The notes under the pieces are model-generated. The model had not been told where the DNA came from. It worked only from the letters and a program-made list of their open reading frames with translations, and did not search any database. Shown here in pieces: positions 37,587 to 45,536 of a stretch of DNA of 64,000 nt. The DNA is taken from the NCBI GenBank assembly GCA_013203905.1, contig JABMPC010000051.1, positions 1 through 64,000 of the forward strand. The letters run 5' to 3'. This DNA is from Chlorobium sp. (GTDB lineage Bacteria > Bacteroidota > Chlorobiia > Chlorobiales > Chlorobiaceae). The position numbers and the translations under genes are program-made. Positions within the stretch are counted from its first letter, which is position 1, and each line of letters opens with the position of its first letter.

Positions 37587-37996
37587 TTGGACTGATCCTC
37601 CTCTGTCACAGCCTGACTCTTTGTTACTGTTGAACCTTCACGCAATGCCGGATCATAGGACCCGACGACAAGCTCCCCCTCACTCAAACCCGCAAGCACC
37701 ACAACATTGCTGCCGACTGCATGCCCGATGCTGATCCAGCGGACATCAATGCGTCCGGATTCTCTCGATACAAGCACGCCGGTCATGGCGCCCTCATGGA
37801 AAACAGCCGAAGCGGGAATAACGAAATACCCGCCGTTGCCTTCTGCCTCAACCACCCTGAGGGAGACCAGACCCTCGACGAAAGCAGTTTCAGACGGGGC
37901 TGACGCCGCCGGAGCAGGCGCCTCACGGCCACCGCAGCCTGCAACCAGCAAGATCAGCAGTGCCACGAAAACAATATTGCTCTTTCTCAGTGACAT
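37583..37996 (-). CDS. Short adaptor-like lipoprotein of the RND operon (truncated membrane fusion protein)
   Basis: 137 residues. The lipoprotein signal LLILLVAGC predicts lipidation at Cys21. The remainder resembles only the membrane-proximal C-terminal domain of RND adaptors (IPASAVFHEGAMTGVLV, RWISIGHAVGSNVVVLAGLSEGELVV). The lipoyl, alpha-hairpin and most beta-barrel parts of a typical 350-400-residue adaptor are missing. The reading frame is intact and coupled to the RND gene, so it may be a true mini-adaptor or the product of an internal deletion. It follows tolC by 39 bp. Confidence 0.8.
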   Translation of the reverse strand: MSLRKSNIVFVALLILLVAGCGGREAPAPAASAPSETAFVEGLVSLRVVEAEGNGGYFVIPASAVFHEGAMTGVLVSRESGRIDVRWISIGHAVGSNVVVLAGLSEGELVVGSYDPALREGSTVTKSQAVTEEDQSK

Positions 37997-38035
37997 ATGG
38001 TTTATGGTTTTACCGTTCAGTTACAGAGGGCCAGC

Positions 38036-39361
38036 TTACTTCGCCCCGTAATAAGTCAGTTCGCTTTTGGCTACACAGTAATCAAATTTAGCCTGGTTCA
38101 GCCTCATCATCGCGTAGGTGTATGCACCCTCCCTCATCAGGAGCTCAAAAGTCATAGCCTTGCCTGTGCGGTACTGTCCGCCGATGTAGTCGAGACTCAC
38201 CTTCGCCTCCTCAAGAGCCTGACCCGCAACCCCCACGCGCTCACGAGCCGTCTTCATCGAGCGAAGCGCCTTGGCAACTTCAGCCGCACTGCTGCTCTTT
38301 GCCGCCTCGTAGCTGTAGTGCGCTTCGCGCTCACGAGCCTTCGCCTCCTGAACTTTTCCCGAAATTGCCATGCCGTCAAAAATCTTCCACTGCAAACTCA
38401 TGCCCACCATCCAGCTTGATCCGTCCGTGTCGAAATCAGCTGTATGATTCTCAGCGCGCGCAAAAGCATTAAGGCGGGGAAGGCGACCGGCGCGAGCCAT
38501 GTCACCCTGCTTCTCGGCCAGCTCGCGATAAGTCTCCATAGCGCGCAGATCGGAGCGGTTGCCATCAACAGCAACATCTGCAAATGAAGGGAGTTCGTCA
38601 TCAACTGCCAGAGTGCCGGTAGGCTCAATCTGCACACCATCTTCCAGATTGAGCAGCACACAGAGAGCATCGACGGCACTCTTTGCCCCATCCTCAAGCA
38701 TCATCTTCTGCTCGCGGAGCTCAGCAAGGCGCACATCGGTGGAGAGCTTGTCTGATTTCGGGAGCATGCCGGCCCGGAAAGCCTTTTCGGCTTCAATGCT
38801 GTGGCGTCTCATTGTGGCAATCGACTGATCAACGGCAGTGATGTTGCGCCGGGCGAGCATCAGACCGTAATAGGCCTTGCTGACATAGAGATCAATCGTC
38901 TCTTCAGTCCTTGCCGTCATGTACTCTTCGGCAACCTTCGCCTTTTTGGCCATGCCGCGTCCGATGGCGGCATCGGCGTTGAAGATCGGCTGCATCAGTT
39001 GCAGCGAGGTGTTGAAATCGCTGATAGGGTCGGCCTCGTTCAGGCTCGAGGGAACGAAATCAAGCTCCGTCACTTTCGTCTGCATCAGCTTGATGCCGAA
39101 AACATTGAGCGGGTCATTGGTGCGTACGAAGTTTTCAGAAAGCGTCAGCGATGGAAGATAAGACTGACGGCTCTGCACAATCCGCCCCTCTGCCTGCTCC
39201 ACGCGGCTTTTTGCAGCCCTGATGGTATTGTTGTTCTCGCGGGCCATCGAAATGGCGTCCGGGAGGGAAAGTTTCAGTGTTTTCTGAGCAGCCCCAGCTC
39301 CTGAGGGAGCGCAAAGGGAAGCCACAACCAGAACAGCGGCGAGCGCCTTGAATACCTTCAT
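38036..39361 (-). CDS. TolC-family outer-membrane efflux protein
   Basis: 441 residues with a signal peptide (MKVFKALAAVLVVASLCAPSGAGA) and two copies of the outer-membrane efflux domain. Long amphipathic helices are rich in Ala/Lys/Glu (e.g. SRVEQAEGRIVQSRQSYLPSL and a matching segment in the second half). It should form the trimeric channel through the outer membrane. It begins 6 bp after the csoR-like gene and is upstream of the adaptor and RND genes. Confidence 0.92.
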   Translation of the reverse strand: MKVFKALAAVLVVASLCAPSGAGAAQKTLKLSLPDAISMARENNNTIRAAKSRVEQAEGRIVQSRQSYLPSLTLSENFVRTNDPLNVFGIKLMQTKVTELDFVPSSLNEADPISDFNTSLQLMQPIFNADAAIGRGMAKKAKVAEEYMTARTEETIDLYVSKAYYGLMLARRNITAVDQSIATMRRHSIEAEKAFRAGMLPKSDKLSTDVRLAELREQKMMLEDGAKSAVDALCVLLNLEDGVQIEPTGTLAVDDELPSFADVAVDGNRSDLRAMETYRELAEKQGDMARAGRLPRLNAFARAENHTADFDTDGSSWMVGMSLQWKIFDGMAISGKVQEAKAREREAHYSYEAAKSSSAAEVAKALRSMKTARERVGVAGQALEEAKVSLDYIGGQYRTGKAMTFELLMREGAYTYAMMRLNQAKFDYCVAKSELTYYGAK

Positions 39362-39367
39362 CGTGTA

Positions 39368-39601
39368 TTACTGTTTGGAAATCAGTTTGAGAATCTTTTC
39401 AATATTTTTCGAGTCGTCGTGACTCATGCACTCTTTGAGATTGCGCTCAAGCACCAGAGAGAATGTATTGTTCAGCGCAGCCCTGGCCGCAAGAAACTGC
39501 GTGATAACATGTTCGCAGGGCTCACCCCGCTCAAGCATTCTTATGAGGCCTTCAACCTGACCTCCCATTTTTTTCAGCCTCAATATCACATCATCAACCA
39601 T
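39368..39601 (-). CDS. CsoR/FrmR-family repressor, CstR-like
   Basis: 77 residues from ATG 39601, which has GGGAG 5 nt upstream. All-helical DUF156 fold: LKKMGGQVEGLIRMLERGEPCEHVITQFLAARAAL and LERNLKECM. Cys29 and Cys58 have the 29-residue spacing of the sensing Cys pair. The position of the Cu(I)-binding His of CsoR is Asn54. A Cys pair without this His is the pattern of CstR-type persulfide sensors, rather than copper or formaldehyde sensors. It is first in the efflux operon and sits 41 bp downstream of a perfect palindrome, its probable operator. Confidence 0.88.
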   Translation of the reverse strand: MVDDVILRLKKMGGQVEGLIRMLERGEPCEHVITQFLAARAALNNTFSLVLERNLKECMSHDDSKNIEKILKLISKQ

Positions 39602-39642
39602 AGCATCTCCCGTGTTATCCTTACAGGTAGAGTATAAGCTCA

Positions 39643-39679
39643 ATTCTTGATACCTATACCCGGTATAGGTATCAAGAAT
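39643..39679. promoter_or_regulatory. 37-bp perfect palindrome, likely operator of the CsoR/CstR-like repressor
   Basis: Arms ATTCTTGATACCTATACC and GGTATAGGTATCAAGAAT are perfect complements around a single C. The ATACC...GGTAT core resembles CsoR/CstR-family operators. On the minus strand a TATACT at 39631-39636 could be the -10 box, placing the -35 region inside the palindrome, so bound repressor would block RNA polymerase. No T-run follows on the minus strand, so it is not a terminator for the upstream gene. Confidence 0.82.
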
Positions 39680-39724
39680 ACAAAAAAAAGGATGGAACGC
39701 AAAATCTCCCAACTCCCCAAAAAC

Positions 39725-40333
39725 TCAGCCCTCTCGCCCGCCCCCTTTCAACTCAAGCTCGGCCGGGCCGCACTGAATGTCGCCCTGGACCTGCGAAAGC
39801 ATGCTTTCAGTAGCCTGCCGCATAATCTGCGACATCACCGTTTCGGTCATAAACTTCAGAATTCCTTCCGGCATCATGTTCAGGGGAAAAGAGAGCTGAA
39901 AGTCCAGAACAATATCGGTTTCAAAATGAACCTCTGTGCGGCCCTCGGAAAGATGGTAGAGGCAGATTTTTGAATCCGTCTGACCAACAAAGGCATTTTC
40001 TCCGGAAGGAAGATGCGATTCATCGGGAGCCTCGGCGCTCACCCACCTGATGCATCGACCTGTCAGGCCTCCGGGCGCCTCTCCGGCATGCGGCGACTCA
40101 AGGTTCCCGTCCTCTTCCAGCTGGCGGACGAAGAAGACCGCAACAATAGGATTGTTCCTCGGGTCGTCGACCTGAAACACCCACTTATATATATTGCTGT
40201 CGGGAATATGGACAACATGCGTACAGTATGGGTTGCAGCGAATAATTCGCTCATGATCCGAAAAATAGACAGCCGAGTCTTTGAGGCATGACTCAAGAAT
40301 GATTTTAAGCTTACTTTTTCCAATAACTTCCAT
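39725..40333 (-). CDS. DUF1997-like protein of unknown function
   Basis: 202 residues from ATG 40333. The pattern of beta-rich segments with a long C-terminal helix (IVLDFQLSFPLNMMPEGILKFMTETVMSQIM...) suggests an SRPBCC-like or DUF1997 fold shared by phototrophs; this assignment is by resemblance. No signal peptide or membrane helix is seen. It lies upstream of the efflux operon on the same strand but is separated by the operator palindrome, and is divergent from the chlorosome gene, with ~300 bp between. Function unknown. Confidence 0.75.
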   Translation of the reverse strand: MEVIGKSKLKIILESCLKDSAVYFSDHERIIRCNPYCTHVVHIPDSNIYKWVFQVDDPRNNPIVAVFFVRQLEEDGNLESPHAGEAPGGLTGRCIRWVSAEAPDESHLPSGENAFVGQTDSKICLYHLSEGRTEVHFETDIVLDFQLSFPLNMMPEGILKFMTETVMSQIMRQATESMLSQVQGDIQCGPAELELKGGGREG

Positions 40334-40637
40334 AATTGATAGACACAACCAAAAGTGATGTAAACCAGATGCGCAATAAATCTACAAACCGCAGCTCAAA
40401 TTGAAGAGTTCCCCGCCCGTTTCGGCTGAAGGCACCCACAGTACCCCTAACACATTGAAGAGCCATTGCTTTGCCCTGATATTCCATTTGTCCGGTTCAA
40501 AAAAAATCATTAATTTACAAATAAATAATTTTGAAACCAGTCGGGCACCAAGAGAGCCGTTCATGGCATGAATGTACAATGCCCGATTCTGATTTCCATC
40601 ATAACCATTTTTCCAAAACCCAAAAAAAAGAACCATC

Positions 40638-40865
40638 ATGGCAAACGGAACGACTCCCGACACCAGCGGCGCAATCAACACCGTTGTAGAAACCGCAGGC
40701 AAACTGATTCAGCTTCAGCTGGACTGCATGAAAAACAGCCTGAACTTGATCACTGATGCCGCAGGCCCGCTCGCAAAAGCCGTCACCGACCTGACAGGCT
40801 CAATTGCAAATACTGCTTCACAGGCAATTCAGAGTGTTTCCTCCTCTATTGCGCCGAAACAGTAA
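40638..40865 (+). CDS. csmB: Chlorosome envelope protein, CsmB/CsmF family
   Basis: 75-residue small amphipathic protein. The GAINTVVETAGKLIQLQLD region, the LITDAAGPLAKAVTDL segment and the ending SIANTASQAIQSVSSSIAPKQ match the CsmB/CsmF motif family of the chlorosome envelope. These proteins coat the lipid monolayer around bacteriochlorophyll aggregates. Which paralogue it is (CsmB or CsmF) cannot be decided by eye. It is monocistronic: it has its own strong terminator and ~300 bp of upstream sequence. Confidence 0.72.
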   Translation: MANGTTPDTSGAINTVVETAGKLIQLQLDCMKNSLNLITDAAGPLAKAVTDLTGSIANTASQAIQSVSSSIAPKQ

Positions 40866-40884
40866 GCAAAAAGACATCTTCACA

Positions 40885-40924
40885 GGCACCTTACGCAATT
40901 GATCGCGTAAGGTGCCTTTTTTTT
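40885..40924 (+). terminator. Rho-independent terminator after the chlorosome gene
   Basis: GGCACCTTACGC and GCGTAAGGTGCC form a perfect 12-bp stem with a loop of 8 nt, followed by eight T. It lies 19 nt after the stop. A terminator this strong fits a highly expressed envelope protein gene. Confidence 0.93.
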
Positions 40925-40953
40925 GAGAGAGTCCCCCGAACTGTCCACGAGCA

Positions 40954-41961
40954 ATGACCACTGAAGATACCATCCGCATCCTCTCCGAGAGGGCGGGACT
41001 CGCACCCGTCAGCATCACTCCCGTTCAGGGAGATGCATCCGGCCGCCGATATTTCAGGGTTTTTCTTCAGGAATCCTCGCTGATAGGCTGCCATGACCCT
41101 GCCTTTGCCTCACTCCCCCCAAGAGAAGTCTACCCTTTTCTCCACATAAGGCAGATGCTCTCTGCGCAAGGCATAAGGGTTCCCGCAGTCATTGCCGGAG
41201 ACGCCCAGAGCGGCACACTCCTGCTTGAGGACTGCGGAGATCTGCTGCTTCAGGACGCGGCCGGAAATCTGCCGCCGGATTCAGTCGCCGACCTGTACCG
41301 CACCTCAGTCGACACAATGCTTCTCATCCAGTCTCTCAAGGGAGAGAGGAACACTCTTCCGTTTTCCCTCGCCTTTGACAAGGAAAAGCTGATGTTCGAG
41401 TTTGATTTCTTCATTGAGCACGCATTGCTCGACTACTTCTCAGGAGTTTTTAACCCCCTGCAGGCAGGCGCTCTTCGCCGGGAGTTTGAAACCATTGCCG
41501 ACTTGCTGGTTCTCCCCGACCGCTTTGTTCCCAACCATCGGGACTACCACAGCAGAAACATTCTGATCCACCACGGAACTCCGGTCATCATAGACTTTCA
41601 GGACGCCCGGATGGGCTTGGCGCAATATGACGCCGTGTCCCTCCTGCGCGACTCATACATACGCATTGACAATGCACTCAGAGACGAGCTGACACTCCGC
41701 CACCACCAGGGACTCATTGAGCGGGGACTCTCCCGTGAGGGATATGATGAGTATCTCTACTATTTCGACATCTCCTCCTTCCAGCGCAGCATCAAGGCAA
41801 TCGGCACCTTCTGCTTCCAGACCGCAAAACTCGGCAAGCGGGGATTTGAACACTCCATTGCCCCCACACTCGCATCTCTTGAAGAGTATGGCCCGCAGAA
41901 CCCGGATCTGAAACAAGCGATGGCACTTCTGGCACCCCTTTTCACGAGAAAGAACCGATGA
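40954..41961 (+). CDS. amgK: AmgK-type anomeric sugar kinase (MurNAc/GlcNAc 1-kinase family)
   Basis: 335 residues of the aminoglycoside phosphotransferase fold. The catalytic loop is HRDYHSRN (His195, Asp197, Asn202) and the metal loop VIIDFQDA (Asp214). The sequence around DFQDARMG..YDAVSLLRD is diagnostic for the AmgK branch, which phosphorylates the anomeric hydroxyl of MurNAc and GlcNAc. Its stop overlaps the start of the uridylyltransferase gene by 4 nt (ATGA), the known AmgK-MurU pairing. It is the first of four tightly packed genes. Substrate is inferred from family and context. Confidence 0.87.
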   Translation: MTTEDTIRILSERAGLAPVSITPVQGDASGRRYFRVFLQESSLIGCHDPAFASLPPREVYPFLHIRQMLSAQGIRVPAVIAGDAQSGTLLLEDCGDLLLQDAAGNLPPDSVADLYRTSVDTMLLIQSLKGERNTLPFSLAFDKEKLMFEFDFFIEHALLDYFSGVFNPLQAGALRREFETIADLLVLPDRFVPNHRDYHSRNILIHHGTPVIIDFQDARMGLAQYDAVSLLRDSYIRIDNALRDELTLRHHQGLIERGLSREGYDEYLYYFDISSFQRSIKAIGTFCFQTAKLGKRGFEHSIAPTLASLEEYGPQNPDLKQAMALLAPLFTRKNR

Positions 41962-42917
41962 AAGCCTTTGTTCTTGCCGCCGGGTTCGGCTCCCGTCTCC
42001 GCCCGCTGACCGACCACCTGCCCAAGCCGCTTGTGCCGGTGCTGAACATTCCCGGACTGTTCTACACCTTCGCCCTTCTCAAAGAGGCCGGCATAACGGA
42101 AATAATCTGCAACATCCACCACCACGCCGACGACATCAGGCGCCATATTGAAGCGAGCAGCTTACCCGGCCTCACCATCACCTTTTCGGTAGAACCCGAG
42201 ATTCTGGGAACCGGCGGCGGTCTCAAGCGTTGCGAACCGCTGCTCAGGGATGAGGATTTCCTGCTGGTCAACAGCGACATCGTCACCAACATTGATTTCA
42301 GGGAACTCACCGCCACCCACCGTCGCTCAGGCCTTGCGGGAACCCTCTGCCTCCACCCAACACCCCAGGCCGCCTCCATAGGCACAGTGGGAGTGGAGAG
42401 GGGCCTTGTCTGCGACTTCGCAAACCGTCGGGGAACAGGCATTGCCTCCTCACTCATCTACACAGGAAGCGCTGTGTTCAGTCCGGCTATTTTCGAGCAC
42501 CTGCACTCCGGATTTTCCGGAATCGTTGAAACAGGATTCAACGGCCTGCTCGAGCGCCATCAGCTTGGATATCATGAGCACAGAGGTCTCTGGCGCGATA
42601 TCGGCACGCTTACAAGCTACCGGGAAGCCAACCTCGCGGCCCGCGAAATCATCAGCCGGACGGGCGATGCGGTGGAGACCGCCACAGGCACAAAGCCCCA
42701 CGAGATTTCCCCCAACGCCCTCATCCACCCTTCAGCCTTGATAGACAACTCCGTCATAGGGACCGGATGCAGAATAGGGGCCGACTGCCGCATTGAAGGC
42801 TCCGTGCTGCTGCCCGGAACTGCCGTTCCTGAAGGGACGGTGCTCACCGGTGCCGTGGCCGACAAATGGAGCTGCACGATTGACGAAGACAGAATAAAAA
42901 GCATGGGAACGACATGA
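41958..42917 (+). CDS. murU: MurU-like sugar-1-phosphate nucleotidyltransferase
   Basis: 319 residues. The N-terminal Rossmann-type nucleotidyltransferase begins MKAFVLAAGFGSRLRPLTDHLPKPLVPV, with EPEILGTGGGL and VNSDI. The C-terminal ~60 residues (ISPNALIHPSALIDNSVIGTGCRIGADCRIEG) are left-handed beta-helix hexapeptide repeats. Proteobacterial MurU is ~220 residues and lacks this extension. Paired with amgK, the predicted reaction is MurNAc-1-phosphate + UTP to UDP-MurNAc. Another NDP-sugar product remains possible. It overlaps both neighbours by 4 nt. Confidence 0.78.
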   Translation: MKAFVLAAGFGSRLRPLTDHLPKPLVPVLNIPGLFYTFALLKEAGITEIICNIHHHADDIRRHIEASSLPGLTITFSVEPEILGTGGGLKRCEPLLRDEDFLLVNSDIVTNIDFRELTATHRRSGLAGTLCLHPTPQAASIGTVGVERGLVCDFANRRGTGIASSLIYTGSAVFSPAIFEHLHSGFSGIVETGFNGLLERHQLGYHEHRGLWRDIGTLTSYREANLAAREIISRTGDAVETATGTKPHEISPNALIHPSALIDNSVIGTGCRIGADCRIEGSVLLPGTAVPEGTVLTGAVADKWSCTIDEDRIKSMGTT

Positions 42918-44074
42918 CAGTCACAGGACTTGACGCACTCCTCAGCGATACAGGAAGGTGCCACGGGCGGCGGATCGGCCTGATGGCCAACCAGAGCTCG
43001 CTCACCGCCTCACTTGAATACTCATGGGAAGCACTCGCAAAAAAAGGGGTACGCATAGAGCGCATTTTTTCACCCGAGCACGGCATTTTTGCCACCGAAC
43101 AGGACCAGGTGGCCGTTGCCAGCAAGCCAACTGCCGGAATTGAAACCCTCAGCCTCTATGGCGACAGTGAGGCCTCGCTTGTGCCAGACCGATCCCTGCT
43201 TGAAGGGCTTGATTTGATTATTTTTGACATGCAGGATGTCGGCTCACGCTACTACACCTATGTCAATACCCTAGCGCTCACCATGGAAGCAGTTTCCGGC
43301 ATGGACATTGAAATAATGGTGCTCGACCGACCCAATCCACTTGGAGGAGAGAGGGTGGAGGGGCCCATGCTTGAAAGTATGTTCCGTTCGTTCGTCGGCA
43401 TTTTCCCTGTGCCCGTCCGCCACGGCCTGACAGCCGGCGAGCTTGCAGGCCTATACCTTGAGCACGCCAAGCCCGATCTCAGACTAACAGTCATACAAAT
43501 GCAGGGATGGGAGCGCCGGATGCTATACTCGGACACAGACCTGCCCTGGATACCACCCTCTCCCAACATGCCCACAGTCGAAACCGCTGCAGTCTATCCC
43601 GGCATGTGCCTCTTCGAGGGGCTCAATGTATCGGAAGGACGGGGATCGACCACCCCATTCCAGATTTCCGGCGCACCCTTCATCAATCCAATGGAGCTCG
43701 CCGACCGGTGCCGTTCCTTTGGCCTTGAGGGGGTACTCTTTCGTCCCACATGGTTCCGCCCGACCTTCCATAAGTTCGCCGGAGAGGAAGTCGGGGCCAT
43801 CTGGCTTCATGTCAACGACCCTCAGCTCTTCCGCCCCTTTGCCACCGGTGTGGCCATGACGGCTGCTCTCCACTCTCTCTATGGAGAGCATCTGCAGTTC
43901 CTCCGCGAGGTTTACGAGTTCAACGACACCATCCCGGCCTTTGATCTCCTGACGGGAAGCAACCATCTGCGAACCGCCATCCTTGAAGGAAGGGATGTGC
44001 AGGACATTCTGGCCTCCTGGCAGGAGGAAGAGAGCGAATTCCGACGCCGCAAGCAGGCATACCACCTTTACTGA
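42914..44074 (+). CDS. namZ: DUF1343/NamZ-family exo-beta-N-acetylmuramidase
   Basis: 386 residues, the DUF1343 family whose characterised members (NamZ) release terminal MurNAc from peptidoglycan fragments. Family segments visible are GLMANQSSL, FSPEHGIFATEQDQV, SLYGDSEASL, DMQDVGSRYYTYVNTL, LDRPNPLGG and NVSEGRGSTTPFQ. The protein starts directly in the domain with no signal peptide, and its ATG overlaps the previous stop, so there is no room for one. It should be cytoplasmic, unlike exported NamZ enzymes. Between the salvage enzymes and the transporter its likely job is to free MurNAc from imported or internal fragments. Confidence 0.87.
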   Translation: MTVTGLDALLSDTGRCHGRRIGLMANQSSLTASLEYSWEALAKKGVRIERIFSPEHGIFATEQDQVAVASKPTAGIETLSLYGDSEASLVPDRSLLEGLDLIIFDMQDVGSRYYTYVNTLALTMEAVSGMDIEIMVLDRPNPLGGERVEGPMLESMFRSFVGIFPVPVRHGLTAGELAGLYLEHAKPDLRLTVIQMQGWERRMLYSDTDLPWIPPSPNMPTVETAAVYPGMCLFEGLNVSEGRGSTTPFQISGAPFINPMELADRCRSFGLEGVLFRPTWFRPTFHKFAGEEVGAIWLHVNDPQLFRPFATGVAMTAALHSLYGEHLQFLREVYEFNDTIPAFDLLTGSNHLRTAILEGRDVQDILASWQEEESEFRRRKQAYHLY

Positions 44075-44095
44075 CCAACCCTCAGACACCGCTCC

Positions 44096-45496
44096 ATGCA
44101 GCCTCTTGACACGGCAATCGTCATTCTCTTCCTCCTCGGCAACACGCTCTTCGGACTCTGGCAGGGAAAAAGCAACAAAACCACCGGCGACTATTTTCTC
44201 GGCAGCCATAAACTGCCGTGGGTAGTGGCCATGCTCTCCATCGTAGCCACTGAAACCTCAGTGCTCACCTTTGTCAGCGTGCCTGGCCTTGCATACCGTG
44301 GCGACTGGTCGTTTCTGCAGCTGCCGCTCGGCTATATTGCCGGAAGGTTTCTTGTCAGTGCATTCCTTCTGCCAATGTATTTCCGCGAAGGGGTCACCTC
44401 AATTTATGAAATCATCGGGTCGCGTTACGGCAAGGGGATGCAGCGCCTTGCCTCCATCGTCTTCCTCGTCACCAGAATACTTGGCGACGGCATCCGGTTC
44501 CTTGCCACGGCAGTAGTGGTGCAGGTGGTGACAGGCTGGAGCATGCCGCTTTCGGTGCTCATCATCGGCGCCGTCACTCTTGTCTACACCATATCGGGAG
44601 GGCTGAAAGCGGTTGCCTGGCTCGACAGCGCCCAGTTCGTCCTCTATCTCGCAGGCGGCATCATCACCATCGTCTTCATCTCCCTCCAGCTTGAGGGAGG
44701 ACTCCCGGGCGCCCTCATCACCCTGTCGGGCACCGGAAAACTCCAGATTTTCTCGTTCGGGAGCGATTTTTTGACAAACCCCATGTCGTTCTGGGGCGCC
44801 TTTCTGGGCGGACTATTCCTCTCCCTCGGCTCACACGGCGTCGACTATATGATGGTTCAGCGGGTACTTGGCTGCAGTAGCCTCAGCGCAGCACGAAAAG
44901 CGCTGATCGGCAGCGGTTTTTTCGTTTTTCTCCAGTTTGCAATTTTCCTTCTTGCCGGCTCACTCATGTACCTGTTCGCCGACGGGGCACCGACACTCAA
45001 AGACCGTGAATTCGCATCGTTCATCGTTCACAGCCTCCCCTCCGGCCTCAAAGGGCTGCTTCTTGCAGGCATTCTTTCCGCCGCCATGTCCACAATCGGC
45101 TCATCCATCAACTCTCTGGCCGCCTCAACCGTCACCGACCTTTTTGGAGGGCGCCCCTCACTGCGTGCAGCGCGCCTCATAAGCCTCGGATGGGCGGGAG
45201 CGCTCATTGCCATAGCCCTCTCCTTCAATGAAAATGACAAGGCCATCATCATGGTGGGGCTAAAAATCGCATCCTACACCTATGGAGGCCTGCTCGGCCT
45301 TTTCCTGCTCTCCAAAACCCGTAGAAACTTTCATCCGGCAAGCCTTGCCTCAGGACTGCTCGCAGGCATGGCCACCGTATTTTTTCTTGACAGTGCCACT
45401 CCGATAGCCTGGACATGGTTCATTCTCATTTCCGTTGCCGTCAACATCCCTGCCGTACTCCTTGCTGATACCCTCATCAGGGCTGTCAGGCGCTGA
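44096..45496 (+). CDS. Sodium:solute symporter family (SSS) transporter
   Basis: 466 residues with about 12-13 hydrophobic helices. SSS signatures include GGLKAVAWLDSAQFVLYL and the SAAMSTIGSSINSLAASTVTDL stretch with the Na+-site Ser/Thr residues. SSS permeases carry sugars, amino acids and related solutes. Its place 21 bp after namZ suggests uptake of MurNAc or a muramyl saccharide, as proposed for the inner-membrane transporter linked to MurNAc use in Bacteroidetes. Substrate is inferred only. Confidence 0.87.
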   Translation: MQPLDTAIVILFLLGNTLFGLWQGKSNKTTGDYFLGSHKLPWVVAMLSIVATETSVLTFVSVPGLAYRGDWSFLQLPLGYIAGRFLVSAFLLPMYFREGVTSIYEIIGSRYGKGMQRLASIVFLVTRILGDGIRFLATAVVVQVVTGWSMPLSVLIIGAVTLVYTISGGLKAVAWLDSAQFVLYLAGGIITIVFISLQLEGGLPGALITLSGTGKLQIFSFGSDFLTNPMSFWGAFLGGLFLSLGSHGVDYMMVQRVLGCSSLSAARKALIGSGFFVFLQFAIFLLAGSLMYLFADGAPTLKDREFASFIVHSLPSGLKGLLLAGILSAAMSTIGSSINSLAASTVTDLFGGRPSLRAARLISLGWAGALIAIALSFNENDKAIIMVGLKIASYTYGGLLGLFLLSKTRRNFHPASLASGLLAGMATVFFLDSATPIAWTWFILISVAVNIPAVLLADTLIRAVRR

Positions 45497-45536
45497 GCAG
45501 CTTTCTTTTTTGGCAAGGGTATTATTACATTAAAAA

